Below, piece by piece: positions 8,779 through 18,359 of a stretch of DNA of 64,000 nt. The stretch is from the NCBI RefSeq assembly GCF_025446935.1, contig NZ_JAOEGN010000001.1, positions 62,001 to 126,000 on the forward strand, written 5' to 3'. This DNA is from Paracholeplasma vituli. Its GTDB lineage: Bacteria; Bacillota_I; Bacilli_A; Acholeplasmatales; UBA5453. The notes below the pieces were generated by a model that was given only the letters and a program-made list of their open reading frames with translations, was not told the origin of the DNA and did not search any database. The position numbers were made by a program, and so were the translations under genes. The number at the start of each line of letters is the position of its first letter. Position 1 is the first letter of the stretch.

Positions 8779-9660
8779 CTATTCTTTTAAACCAGTTAGT
8801 GTCACGCTTTGCATGAAATATTTTTGGAAAACAATAAATAATATTAACACTGGTAGTGTTGCTAACATGGAAGCTGCCATGGTTTGACCATAGTTTTCAG
8901 CTGGAAAACTTCTTATAAATGTGGATAATACGAGTTTATTGGTTGGTAATACAACATATGGCATTAAGAAGTTGTTCCAACCACCTTGGAAGTTAAAGAT
9001 TGCAAGTGCTGCGAGTGCTGGCTTAACTTGAGGCAAGTAAATTTGGAAAAATATTCTCATCTCGCCTGCCCCATCAATTTCAGCACTTTCACCAAGTTCA
9101 TCTGGTAATGTAATGAAGAATTGTCTCATAAAGAATATGTTAAATACGCTGGCAATCCCTGGTAAAATAACCCCCATGAAACTACCCCATAACTTCAATC
9201 TTGATATTACGATGAAGGTAGGCATCATTGTAATAATCCCCGGAATCATCATCGATAACAATAGAATTCTAAAAATGACTTTATGACCTTTAAACTTCAG
9301 TTTAGCAAATGAATAACCCGCAATCGCAGATACTGTAATATTTAATACGCCACCTAACACAGTTAGTGTGAGTGTATTGATTAATGCGTTAAATATTAAG
9401 ATCTTATTCGTGTTATAGTCACGCCAAGTTAAGACATAACTATAGTGTTCGAATGTTGGGTTTTTGATCAACAAGTTAATGGTTGGTGATATGATTTCAT
9501 CTAGTGGTTTAAATGAGGTTGTAATCGCCCAATAAAGTGGGAAAGCAAAAATTAGTCCTAACACAATTCTTATAATCCATAATAATGTGTTCTGGATGAA
9601 TTCTCTTCGATATTTAGGGGAGTCGAATTTTTGTTTTATCGATAGTTTTTTCTTTTCCAT
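8779..9660 (-). CDS. ABC sugar importer permease, MalG type
   Basis: The 293-residue inner-membrane permease has about six membrane segments, starting with LLWIIRIVLGLIFAFPLYW. The cytoplasmic EAA loop reads ESAEIDGAGEMRIFFQIYLP, the docking site for the shared ATPase. The ending SVTLTGLKE is typical of the MalG/CUT1 class. It is translated 8 bases after its MalF-type partner. CUT1 systems usually import oligosaccharides, which suits the intracellular GH125, GH92 and GH172 enzymes of the operon. No ATPase gene is present in the locus. Confidence 0.92.
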   Translation of the reverse strand: MEKKKLSIKQKFDSPKYRREFIQNTLLWIIRIVLGLIFAFPLYWAITTSFKPLDEIISPTINLLIKNPTFEHYSYVLTWRDYNTNKILIFNALINTLTLTVLGGVLNITVSAIAGYSFAKLKFKGHKVIFRILLLSMMIPGIITMMPTFIVISRLKLWGSFMGVILPGIASVFNIFFMRQFFITLPDELGESAEIDGAGEMRIFFQIYLPQVKPALAALAIFNFQGGWNNFLMPYVVLPTNKLVLSTFIRSFPAENYGQTMAASMLATLPVLILFIVFQKYFMQSVTLTGLKE

Positions 9661-9668
9661 ATGGCCTC

Positions 9669-10622
9669 CTAAATATTGCTTTCTTTATTGACTTTTTGCA
9701 TGATGACCGTAATCATCATGATAAAGACAAATAGTAATACAGATTGAGCGGATGCTAACCCTACCCCTAGTCCACCTCTTAGTGCGTTCTTATAGATTTC
9801 ATAAACCGGTGTGGTTGTTCTTGCATCCATAATTAGGATTGGTTCAAACATTTGTGGTGAGCCTATTAAGGATAATGTTAAGGCAAAATAGATGGATGGC
9901 TTCATCATTGGCACTGTAATTCTAAAGAATTTTTGTCTCTTATTTGCACCATCAATATCTGCCGCTTCATAAATCGACGTTGGAATCGCGTTCATGCCCG
10001 CCAGGAACAAGACCATGTTTCCACCAAGACCACCCCATAAAGTCATTAGAATTAATCCCCATAAAGCGGTTCTAGTATCATTCATCAAGATTTTTGTGAA
10101 ATCTGTATTAAATAGTTCATTAAAATTCATGATGGCATTATTAATGATGCCATTACCATTTAATAAATAACTCCATACCATTGCTGTAGCAACCCCACTT
10201 GTGATACCAGGTAAATAGAATAAGCCTCTAAAGAACTTGGTACCTGCAATTGGTTTTTTAATGATTAACGCCAGGATCATAGATCCAGATAGCGTTAATG
10301 GTACTGTAATTGCCGTATAAATGGCGATATTTTTCATGGATACCCAAAAGTAAGGATCTACTTCAAATATGTATTTATAGTTTCTTAATCCAACCACGGT
10401 TAAGTCTGTCATATTGATGCCTCTCATGTTGGTGACACTTAGACTTAAGGATAAAATGATTGGAATAACCGTGAAGGATGTAAAAAGAATTAGTGCAGGT
10501 AAGACAAATGCATACCCCCAAAGATTACGTTTACCTTTTCTTGTCGTGAAAAGTGAAATAATCGACTTTTTAATTCTTTCCAACAGGGTTTGATTTTGAT
10601 TCATTATGGATGGTTTATTCAA
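9669..10622 (-). CDS. ABC sugar importer permease, MalF type
   Basis: CUT1 permease of about 317 residues with six membrane segments; the first is WGYAFVLPALILFTSFTVIP. The EAA loop reads YEAADIDGANKRQKFFRITVP. The favoured start is TTG 10622, eight bases after AAAGGTGG; a GTG at 10634 and an ATG at 10604 are in the same frame and also possible. It forms the transmembrane channel with the downstream MalG-type permease and takes substrate from the upstream binding lipoprotein. Confidence 0.9.
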   Translation of the reverse strand: MNKPSIMNQNQTLLERIKKSIISLFTTRKGKRNLWGYAFVLPALILFTSFTVIPIILSLSLSVTNMRGINMTDLTVVGLRNYKYIFEVDPYFWVSMKNIAIYTAITVPLTLSGSMILALIIKKPIAGTKFFRGLFYLPGITSGVATAMVWSYLLNGNGIINNAIMNFNELFNTDFTKILMNDTRTALWGLILMTLWGGLGGNMVLFLAGMNAIPTSIYEAADIDGANKRQKFFRITVPMMKPSIYFALTLSLIGSPQMFEPILIMDARTTTPVYEIYKNALRGGLGVGLASAQSVLLFVFIMMITVIMQKVNKESNI

Positions 10623-10659
10623 GAAAACCACCACCTTTCTAAATTAGACTCTATTTTAT

Positions 10660-12012
10660 TTACATGCCTGCAGCAAACGCTAGGATATCGTTCGCTGTTT
10701 TTTCCATATCATTTAGGGCAGCTTGAACACGTTTATCAACGGTGTCGTTACCTCTTACATAGCCACCTTCGAATAAAAGAGAGCTAATCTTGTTCATGAT
10801 TACACTGGTTTCAACGGCTGTGTAACCTGCAACTTTTGGACGTGCTTTGATATATGGTAGTGAATCAATGACGTTTCTGACGTTTGGAATGTCTCTCATT
10901 CTTGGGTCATTAATGATTTCTAGTTTAGCTGGAATTAACCCTGAGATTTCACTCCATAAAACTTGGTTTTCAGTATCTGTAATCCACCACTTAATTAAGT
11001 TCCATGCAGCTTTTTTATATTTGCTGGATTGTGGGACTGCAAGTCCAAATCCACCCATTAATCCACCGTGGTTTGAACCAGCTGGATTATCTACTGTTGC
11101 ATATTCTGATGATGGTCCTTGTGGGAATGGGATAAATTCATATTCAAAGTTATCACCAATGTAAGTCTTATAGAATTGTGAACCATTTAATAATGAGTTT
11201 GCTTGGATAGCGAAACGTTGTGTAACAAATGGGTCATCCGCGCCACCTTGGGTGGATGCGAAGGATCTATCATAGACTTTATCTTCATGAATTAATTTAT
11301 ACCAATATTTTAAGACTGCTTTACCGGCATCTGAGTTAAATGCGACAGTTTTGTTGTCATCATTTAATAACTTACCACCTGCAGTTTGTAAGTATGAATA
11401 AAAGGCACCTGAAGTATCCATATTCATCCCTGCTCTTACCATGGTTGAACCTTCATACTTCGTTGTTGCGATAGCAGCTGCTCTTAATTCATCCCATGTC
11501 TTAGGTAATTCAGTGATACCTGCTTCATTAAGAACGGTTTTATTCACCCAATATCCCCAAGCATCAATGTCTAGTGGGAAACCATAAACACTGTCATCTA
11601 ATACCATTTCATTTAAAGCTTCTTGTTGATATTCAGATGTATCAATTCCATCTTCTGCGATATATTTATCTAGGTTGACTAGTAACCCATCTTGGATATA
11701 AGTCACTGTTTGCCAACGGTCCCAAATAATTAAATCTGGTGATTCGCCGCCTAATGAGGCACCTCTTAATTTGTTGTCTAAGTCTGGTTGGGCTTCATAA
11801 ACCACTTCAATACCAGATTCTTCTGTGTATCTTTTAACCATTTCGGCAACTAACTTACCATTTTCACCACCCCAATATGTGCTATCTGCCCATACGACTA
11901 GTTTGTCTGGATTTTCATCACCATCGCCTGTTGTACCGCCATTACCGTTTCCACATGCAACGAGTACAATTGATAATGCTAGGATTACCATGATTGAATA
12001 TAGTTTTTTCAT
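10660..12012 (-). CDS. Extracellular sugar-binding lipoprotein of the ABC importer
   Basis: Family 1 solute-binding protein of about 450 residues. A signal peptide ends in a lipobox (LSIVLVAC-G) and is followed by a Gly/Asp-rich linker. The mature part has the usual motifs: KLVVWADSTYWGG, then LPKTWDELRAAA, and GGLMGGFGLAVPQSSKYKKAAW. The likely start is ATG 12012, four codons inside a GTG that overlaps the preceding gene's stop. It would capture the oligosaccharides made by the GH76 and GH172 lipoproteins and deliver them to the two permeases encoded just downstream. Confidence 0.92.
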   Translation of the reverse strand: MKKLYSIMVILALSIVLVACGNGNGGTTGDGDENPDKLVVWADSTYWGGENGKLVAEMVKRYTEESGIEVVYEAQPDLDNKLRGASLGGESPDLIIWDRWQTVTYIQDGLLVNLDKYIAEDGIDTSEYQQEALNEMVLDDSVYGFPLDIDAWGYWVNKTVLNEAGITELPKTWDELRAAAIATTKYEGSTMVRAGMNMDTSGAFYSYLQTAGGKLLNDDNKTVAFNSDAGKAVLKYWYKLIHEDKVYDRSFASTQGGADDPFVTQRFAIQANSLLNGSQFYKTYIGDNFEYEFIPFPQGPSSEYATVDNPAGSNHGGLMGGFGLAVPQSSKYKKAAWNLIKWWITDTENQVLWSEISGLIPAKLEIINDPRMRDIPNVRNVIDSLPYIKARPKVAGYTAVETSVIMNKISSLLFEGGYVRGNDTVDKRVQAALNDMEKTANDILAFAAGM

Positions 12013-12016
12013 TGTT

Positions 12017-14536
12017 TCACTCACTTTCTATTGTGTATATTTCATAAAAACTTTCTGTCCACTTATTGGCAGAACCTGCCATAAACTCGATTTTTATGTT
12101 GAGTACTTCTTTTTGGTTTGTAAACTCTTTTGGAATAAAGAAATCATCTTGTCTGATGAACATTTCTATTGAGTTTCTGAAGGATGATTGCCAGATTCCA
12201 ACTAATTGCCCATCCACATATACTTTTGCTTTTTGTCCAATTGGTGCTAACAAGTATTCTCTTCTAAGTATGACGCCTTCATTTTGTTTTAAAATGTGGA
12301 CATTAAACGTCGAATAATCTGTGATATTGGCTACTTTGTTATAGTTGGTTGTGGTTTTACTATAAATACCTTCATAGTAGTTACTTTGTGTTGTAACTAT
12401 ACTTGAGGTTGGCCCTAACACATAATTATGGTTCGTAAGACTTTCTTCATTGTTCAGTGCGAACCCATCTGTTCTAATCGTTTTTGATTCTTTATGGTAG
12501 TAATACACAGATGCTATCACATCTGCATCTGGACGGTCATTTAAACCACCATGCTCCATTTTAAAATCAATACTACTTCTAAAATAAATTGGGTCTGTGA
12601 TGAGGGTTCTAATCATAACGGTTCGATCTCTTGAATCACGATAGTTATGGTTGGATTGTCCAAATAATGGATTTGTTTTTACCCCAGCTTTGAAATACCA
12701 TCCACCGTTATAGAAGTCTTCTGTACCTGTCCCGTGAAAACTATGAGACAAACTACCATCGATATAGATTTGTTCATCTCCTTCTAAATAAAAGCGTGAG
12801 TGAAGTCCGAAGTATGACCCACTCATCGAGTGTGTAATACCAACGATATGGCCTTCACCATTTGTTTTTAAGAAGGTAATTGGTTCTTGGTTTTTAAGTG
12901 CAGATGCAGTACCGTTTAAACGTTCCACATAGGCACTCTTAAAATAGCCGTATGAACCTTTTTCAAAGTAATTATTTTCGTGTTTAACCTCGTAGTCTAC
13001 TTCATTAAATGTATAGTTCGATTGATTCACAAGCTCGATCTTAATACCCGATTCAAAAGGCATTGGATAATATGAGTACATCGTACCATCTTCTTTTAGC
13101 CCTACCATTAACCCTAGGGTTTCAAATAGACCATAAGCCCCAAATCCAAAGAAACTAGATACAGGTGCGTATACTGCATCCCCAGTTTGATCTTTATAAG
13201 TTATTTTAAGATAAACTTGATTGATGATGTCTTCACTTTCATGAATTTGAGTCCAAGTTTCATCTGATATTAATGTGTTTGGATCATATTCATACGTGTG
13301 CTCAACAGGTGTTGTTTGTGTCCCTGTAAAGTTCTTTCTTGTTCTTTCTGACTCATTCGATAAATCAAATGAATCTATTGTTTTAGAACCTGATATCGTA
13401 TCAACATCATATAAAGTTAAATCTTGAGAAGTTACATTTAATGTGACTTCAATGGTATTTTTGCCTGTTGTAAGACTTTGGGGAATATTATAGATAATAT
13501 CGCCAAAATATGGGCTATCTTTCCATTCAAACCCATTTAACCTTCTAGCTCTTACTTCAAAGTTTGATACCGTAACACCATCGATTTTCATGGTTGCTGT
13601 TTGGTTATAATCTAATAACACACTTTTAAACTTTAGTTGGTTAAACTGGGTATCATTAACTGACATCTCAAACTTAATAGAGCCGTTTCGAGATATCCTG
13701 ATGCCTTGACCCTTCGTCTCAGTTCTATCAAACTTTGTTACATCAAAGTCATTAAAGTTAATTGCGAGTGACGTAACTGTTTGTTTTTCTGAAGTCTCAT
13801 AAAGCGTAATCGTTTGATTAGCTTCTAGCTTTTTAGTTTGGTTTAACTTTGTATCATTTTGGTAAATTTTTGGATCTACCCCACTTTGATTTAAGATGCT
13901 TGCAACTTCGGTCATTTTTGCATCAAAATCGTCGTACTCTAAATCATAGTTTGAAGGGTATTTTTGATAGTTAATATTGTAGTAGAAATCCCCTTGTCCA
14001 ACGATTCTAATGGATTCTTTAAACACAATTGGTACGTATGATACGAATCCACCTGATGATTCGATTGAATCAAATACGAGTGGTTTAAGAAATGGGCTTT
14101 GTTCACCACTGGTTAAATCTACTAAATTCAGGTTATAACTTGGTGATGATGCCCCATCGATATAAATGGCTAGTCTTGGAACTGCCCCAAAGTTTGTAAA
14201 CCACATTCTGTAAATAACACCTGGTTGATTTAACTCAAGGAGTGGTCTAATAAAGTTGTTATCACTGACTTCTCCTGTTACGTTTCCTGGTAAACCAAAC
14301 CCGTCTGTGTTATTTCCGTTTCTAGAGTAACTGGATTGTTGTTCACTGTAGATGTGATTAGATATACGAGGTAAGAAGTCAATTTTTTTAAATAAATCTA
14401 AGCCATAATCATTTAAAGCTGCTAGTTTCTTATTCGCTTGTTCATCTGTGATAGATTTATTCTTGTTTGTTTGGTTACAGCCAAATAACGTGAACGTTAA
14501 AAGGATGGCCAAAACGATATGTACTATTTTTTTCAT
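12017..14536 (-). CDS. GH172 (DUF2961) lipoprotein, extracellular
   Basis: This 839-residue protein begins with a lipoprotein signal (ILLTFTLFGC). The N-terminal part carries DUF2961-like sequence (GVIYRMWFTNFGAVPRLAIYIDG) and the middle has the diagnostic SHSFHGTGTEDFYNGGWYF with the expected acidic residue. Two or more beta-sandwich segments are interspersed and follow, making it more than twice as long as the cytoplasmic GH172 at 6533. It would trim alpha-D-arabinofuranosyl or fructofuranosyl units from polymer outside the cell. It lies between the GH76 lipoprotein genes and the importer, with a 1-base gap upstream and overlap downstream, so it is tightly co-expressed with both. Confidence 0.85.
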   Translation of the reverse strand: MKKIVHIVLAILLTFTLFGCNQTNKNKSITDEQANKKLAALNDYGLDLFKKIDFLPRISNHIYSEQQSSYSRNGNNTDGFGLPGNVTGEVSDNNFIRPLLELNQPGVIYRMWFTNFGAVPRLAIYIDGASSPSYNLNLVDLTSGEQSPFLKPLVFDSIESSGGFVSYVPIVFKESIRIVGQGDFYYNINYQKYPSNYDLEYDDFDAKMTEVASILNQSGVDPKIYQNDTKLNQTKKLEANQTITLYETSEKQTVTSLAINFNDFDVTKFDRTETKGQGIRISRNGSIKFEMSVNDTQFNQLKFKSVLLDYNQTATMKIDGVTVSNFEVRARRLNGFEWKDSPYFGDIIYNIPQSLTTGKNTIEVTLNVTSQDLTLYDVDTISGSKTIDSFDLSNESERTRKNFTGTQTTPVEHTYEYDPNTLISDETWTQIHESEDIINQVYLKITYKDQTGDAVYAPVSSFFGFGAYGLFETLGLMVGLKEDGTMYSYYPMPFESGIKIELVNQSNYTFNEVDYEVKHENNYFEKGSYGYFKSAYVERLNGTASALKNQEPITFLKTNGEGHIVGITHSMSGSYFGLHSRFYLEGDEQIYIDGSLSHSFHGTGTEDFYNGGWYFKAGVKTNPLFGQSNHNYRDSRDRTVMIRTLITDPIYFRSSIDFKMEHGGLNDRPDADVIASVYYYHKESKTIRTDGFALNNEESLTNHNYVLGPTSSIVTTQSNYYEGIYSKTTTNYNKVANITDYSTFNVHILKQNEGVILRREYLLAPIGQKAKVYVDGQLVGIWQSSFRNSIEMFIRQDDFFIPKEFTNQKEVLNIKIEFMAGSANKWTESFYEIYTIESE

Positions 14537-14537
14537 A

Positions 14538-15713
14538 CTAAGATTCCACTTTTAAATTAATTTGGTAGTAAGCGATTAAGAATAAGATTTCAGTTGTCGC
14601 AGATGCATCGAGTAAATCTAAGAATTTGTCGGTTGCAACGCTATTGCCTGAACCCCAAGAACGGAGGATAAGACCTCTATCGTCTTTACCTTTTAAAATC
14701 GCATTGTTCATCGATGTGACAAATGTGTTAATCATATAATCAACTGTTCCATCTTCTTTTGATTTTGCTAGTTCGATGAAGCCTCTTAATAAATACATGT
14801 TAAACCAAGGGCTTGTTGGGTAGTTATATACACCTTGAGTACCTCTATAGAAGAATGCTAGTGCACCAGTAGCAGTTCTTTCTGCTTCTGTTAAATATTT
14901 CGCTTCTTCTGTGATTTCATATAACAATACTGACGCCCAAATCATGGTGCCTGAATTATAAGTCCATTTGGTTTTTTCGATATGTTCAACACCAAACTCA
15001 TCCATCGTTGTATTGTCCCAATAAACATGATCAACTGGGTCTTTTAGAGTCGCCACGGTCCAGTTGTAGTTTCTGATCGCAAACTCTAATAATTCTTGTT
15101 CTGGGTTATTTTGGTAATGTAGTAAAGCAGCAATGATTGCTGGTGCTGTACTACATGTGTTTCTTGAAACAACTGTTTCTTTCCAGAAAACACCACCATC
15201 TGGTGATTCACCGCTCATGACATAATCAAGTAATTCTCTTGAATGGTTTATATAGGTTTCATCATTATAGGTTTTGCCTAATTCGTAAAGACCTAAGACA
15301 ATCCAAGCGTTATCATCGTAATATGGTTCACCGCCTCTAATATTAGAGGTATAGTAAAGTTGTTTAATTGGGTATCTATAATTAGAAAGTCCTTCAACTA
15401 ATAAGTCTGCATAACCTTTTATGACTTCATTGGACGGGTCTACTAAAGCACCTGCAGATATCGCAGTTAACATCCCGCCATATCCCCAAAGTGAAGCCCC
15501 ACCTTTAAAGTTTGAATTTGGGTCTGGGTCTTGGGGACTGAACCCTGAGAATGTATTCGCATTCTCATAATAGAAATGTTCATAAATCAAATTCATTTGG
15601 TCTAAGGCGTGATCATAATACGCATTCGTAATCACGACTTTTGGTTCTTTCTTACAACCTGTAATAATCAAAGCTACTAGGGTTAGAAAACTAAGGATTA
15701 ATGTTTTTCTCAT
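14538..15713 (-). CDS. GH76 endo-alpha-1,6-mannanase lipoprotein
   Basis: Lipoprotein (SFLTLVALIITGC) of 391 residues with an (alpha/alpha)6-barrel GH76 domain. Visible hallmarks are ASLWGYGGML, the catalytic Asp pair in PYYDDNAWIVLGL, DGGVFWKE, RNTCSTAPAI and KTKWTYNSGTM-like KWTYNSGTMIWASVLL. GH76 enzymes cut the alpha-1,6-mannan backbone of yeast mannan and of mycobacterial lipomannan/arabinomannan by a retaining mechanism. It overlaps the other GH76 gene by 4 bases. The two paralogues are clearly diverged, so they may differ in tolerance of side chains. Confidence 0.92.
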   Translation of the reverse strand: MRKTLILSFLTLVALIITGCKKEPKVVITNAYYDHALDQMNLIYEHFYYENANTFSGFSPQDPDPNSNFKGGASLWGYGGMLTAISAGALVDPSNEVIKGYADLLVEGLSNYRYPIKQLYYTSNIRGGEPYYDDNAWIVLGLYELGKTYNDETYINHSRELLDYVMSGESPDGGVFWKETVVSRNTCSTAPAIIAALLHYQNNPEQELLEFAIRNYNWTVATLKDPVDHVYWDNTTMDEFGVEHIEKTKWTYNSGTMIWASVLLYEITEEAKYLTEAERTATGALAFFYRGTQGVYNYPTSPWFNMYLLRGFIELAKSKEDGTVDYMINTFVTSMNNAILKGKDDRGLILRSWGSGNSVATDKFLDLLDASATTEILFLIAYYQINLKVES

Positions 15714-16981
15714 TCGGCCACCTTTAGTAATATTTGTTCATATTCTGCAAGAATCGAAATTAATTCAGCATTACCAGCTTGATCTAATGTCTTTTGATTT
15801 GGGTATTCATTTGCGTATCTACCAGACCAATCTGCTTTAATAAAGCCTTTATCATCTTTAACGTATTGGTTTGCATAAGTAAATGCGTTTTTGATATGTT
15901 CCAATCTAACACCATAGTTATAATCGACATATCTAAAGGCATCCAAATAGCCTTGAACTAGATACACTCTAAACCAAGGGTTATCGTCTGATGGACGATA
16001 AAACTCACCATTAGGTACAACGCTGTATGGTTCGATAAATGATTTTGAACCTGTCATTAAATTATCGACGTCGGTTTTATAGAACTCACTACCTGTGAGT
16101 TTGTATAAAATCGCTGCAGAAGATAACATCGTGCCCGTATTATAGGTCCACTTTTTGGTATCGACTCTACCGTTTGCCTTAATGTTATCTGAATACGTTT
16201 GAGTGATGCGGTCATAAAGTTTATCTTTGGTCCAGTTATATAATCTAATGCCCCATGTTAAGTAAGTGGCATCACCTGTGATTTCATATAGTAATAAGGA
16301 TGCCCAGGCTGCAGGACCGTTGATACAAGTGTTACGGTCATCCTTGCCTTCAAACTCTTTAGCGGTTATCTCGTTATAGTTATATTCTCGCCAAAAAAGG
16401 CCGCCCACTTCATCTTCTTGCCAGCCATCATAGATATAAGCCATGATTTTTTTGGCTTTATCTAGTTGGCTTTCATCTTCTGTCGTTGTGTAGCCTTTGA
16501 TTAACCCAATGACTAACCAAACGTTATCATCGTAAAATGGTGGGATTTCATCGCCATTTTTTGATGCATACACTAAGTGGTCATCTGGTCTATTTAAAGA
16601 ACGGTACCATTCTAATTCTTCTAAAGCTTGATCATATCGTGCCTTATTAACGCTCGTTCTTTCAACATTATATAATTGACTAGCCATCGTGAAATATGCC
16701 CCATAGCTCCATAAGTTTGCTCTTGGCTTAACCGTTTGATGGTTATTGTCGTAAAGTGTACCTTGGTTCGATCTAAGGTGTTCATTAATCAAATCAGCAT
16801 AGCTAGTTGCTATTTCACCTAGGTTGCCTTTGATTACATATTCATAGTTTAATTTCACTTTTGGGTTCTCCTCGATTGGGGTGTCTGTGTCATCCTCTGT
16901 TGGTGGTTTTTTATTATTACATCCAGCTAACAAAAATATGCTGCCAATTAGTAATAATAATACCATGATCTTCTTATTCAT
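15710..16981 (-). CDS. GH76 endo-alpha-1,6-mannanase lipoprotein (second copy)
   Basis: Lipoprotein (LLIGSIFLLAGC) of 423 residues. GH76 motifs are NLWSYGAYFTMA, catalytic PFYDDNVWLVIGL, GGLFWREYNYNE, RNTCINGPAAWASLLLYE and KKWTYNTGTML. It follows the GH125 gene by 9 bases and overlaps the next GH76 gene by 4. Acting outside the membrane, it should produce alpha-1,6-mannooligosaccharides for import and for cytoplasmic GH125. Confidence 0.92.
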   Translation of the reverse strand: MNKKIMVLLLLIGSIFLLAGCNNKKPPTEDDTDTPIEENPKVKLNYEYVIKGNLGEIATSYADLINEHLRSNQGTLYDNNHQTVKPRANLWSYGAYFTMASQLYNVERTSVNKARYDQALEELEWYRSLNRPDDHLVYASKNGDEIPPFYDDNVWLVIGLIKGYTTTEDESQLDKAKKIMAYIYDGWQEDEVGGLFWREYNYNEITAKEFEGKDDRNTCINGPAAWASLLLYEITGDATYLTWGIRLYNWTKDKLYDRITQTYSDNIKANGRVDTKKWTYNTGTMLSSAAILYKLTGSEFYKTDVDNLMTGSKSFIEPYSVVPNGEFYRPSDDNPWFRVYLVQGYLDAFRYVDYNYGVRLEHIKNAFTYANQYVKDDKGFIKADWSGRYANEYPNQKTLDQAGNAELISILAEYEQILLKVAE

Positions 16982-16990
16982 GTTGCCTCC

Positions 16991-18274
16991 TTATGGGGTC
17001 ATTAAACTATCGATTTGGTCTATATGTTCGTCGACAAAATACGCGAATAACGAGTTTGCCCAAGAAAACCATTCTCTGGTAAATTCACTTGGGTTATCTA
17101 CATGAAAACCTTCATGCATTAAGAATGTATCTGCATGGGTTGATAATAGCATTTTAAGCATATATTTCTTTTCATCTAAGTCTGTTGTAGTTAGGGCTTG
17201 AATGACTAAAGAAATGTGCCAAATGTAACGATCTGGTGTGTGTGGACTACCAACACCTCTACCAAATTTACCCTCATAGTAAAATGGATTGTGTTTGCTT
17301 AAGATGAATTTTCTCGTATTTTGATAGAGTGGATCATCTAATGTCTTATAATCTAAGTAAGGTAGTGATAACAAACTTGGAACGTTTGCATCATCCATTA
17401 AATGATACTGTCCAAAGCCATCGATTTCATAAGCAAATATTTTCCCAAATGTGTCATGTTCAACCACGCCGTGTGTGTGGATGGCTTCATCTATTTTTTT
17501 AGCTAACAAGATAGTTTCTGTTCTAACTTGTTCATTTGGATGGTATGTTCCGATAATCTTTAATGCTAAGACAACAAATTGATTACCTGGAATAAAGTAA
17601 TTATATGTACAAACATCATCAGATGGTCTAAAGGCACTCCATACTAAATCAAGTGATTCATTTACGGCTAGCCCATGACCACCATTTAGAGGTGATTCTT
17701 CTACTTTAGCGCCTGGTCTTACGAACCAATAGGACGATTTTTCTTGATGATTCATTTCAGTTTTAAATGTGTCTAGAATAACATCCATGCCTTTTAAAAC
17801 TGTTTTTGTAAAAATAGTTTTGTTATTAGTTTCTTTATAATATAAATCTAGAATCCATAGTGGGTAACAAAGTGAGTCTAATTCAAACTTTCTTTCCCAT
17901 ACCCATGGGTCTTTTTTAGGTAGGTCACCAACATGACCTAAAGTTTCATCTGGTGCTTCATTAAATGCATTTGCATAAGGGTCAATTAAAATATATTTGA
18001 ATTGTCTTTCTATTAATCCGCTGACAAGTCTATCCATATCCGGATCAATTTTACATAAACCAATATAGTGTCTTACTTGTGCGCTCGAGTCTCTTAGCCA
18101 CATGGCAGGTATATCACCTGTAAATACATAAGATGTGCCATCGTTTAGTATTTTAGTCGTGGTTTCAAGAGTGCTTAGGAAGGTGTTTCTATACATCTTT
18201 TGTAGGTCTGGCCATTTACTTAATTTTTCGAGTCTAGCTTCAAGCCACTCGTAGGTTTTACTATATTCCTTCAT
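16991..18274 (-). CDS. GH125 exo-alpha-1,6-mannosidase, cytoplasmic
   Basis: GH125 enzymes remove non-reducing alpha-1,6-mannose by inversion. The 427-residue protein shows the family blocks GDIPAMWLRDSSAQV, ELDSLCYPLWIL, FRPSDDVCTYNYFIPGN (acid region), MDDANVPSLLSLPYLDY and FLMHEGFHVDNPSEFTREW (base region). There is no signal peptide. The start ATG follows GGAGGAAAA. It is the first gene after the strong hairpin at 18301-18341 and no promoter is visible in the 26 bases between, so it may depend on read-through from the surface-protein gene. It completes backbone degradation started outside by the two GH76 enzymes. Confidence 0.95.
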   Translation of the reverse strand: MKEYSKTYEWLEARLEKLSKWPDLQKMYRNTFLSTLETTTKILNDGTSYVFTGDIPAMWLRDSSAQVRHYIGLCKIDPDMDRLVSGLIERQFKYILIDPYANAFNEAPDETLGHVGDLPKKDPWVWERKFELDSLCYPLWILDLYYKETNNKTIFTKTVLKGMDVILDTFKTEMNHQEKSSYWFVRPGAKVEESPLNGGHGLAVNESLDLVWSAFRPSDDVCTYNYFIPGNQFVVLALKIIGTYHPNEQVRTETILLAKKIDEAIHTHGVVEHDTFGKIFAYEIDGFGQYHLMDDANVPSLLSLPYLDYKTLDDPLYQNTRKFILSKHNPFYYEGKFGRGVGSPHTPDRYIWHISLVIQALTTTDLDEKKYMLKMLLSTHADTFLMHEGFHVDNPSEFTREWFSWANSLFAYFVDEHIDQIDSLMTP

Positions 18275-18300
18275 TTTTCCTCCATATTTCCCTTAATAAA

Positions 18301-18341
18301 AATGTTACTTAGGAGGGTAACATACCCTCCTAAGTAACATT
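18301..18341 (-). terminator. Perfect 19-bp stem: terminator or read-through attenuator
   Basis: A 19-base arm at 18301-18319 pairs perfectly with 18323-18341 around an ACA loop. On the transcribed strand it is followed by TTTTTATT. It stands between the surface-protein stop and the GH125 start and should stop or process most transcripts arriving from upstream. Confidence 0.85.
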
Positions 18342-18359
18342 CATAGGGAAGACTATTTT

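Noticed and set aside
11825-12172. Open frames antisense to the importer and GH172 genes
   Set aside because: They are mirror frames of well-supported genes, with no ribosome-binding site or recognisable motif.
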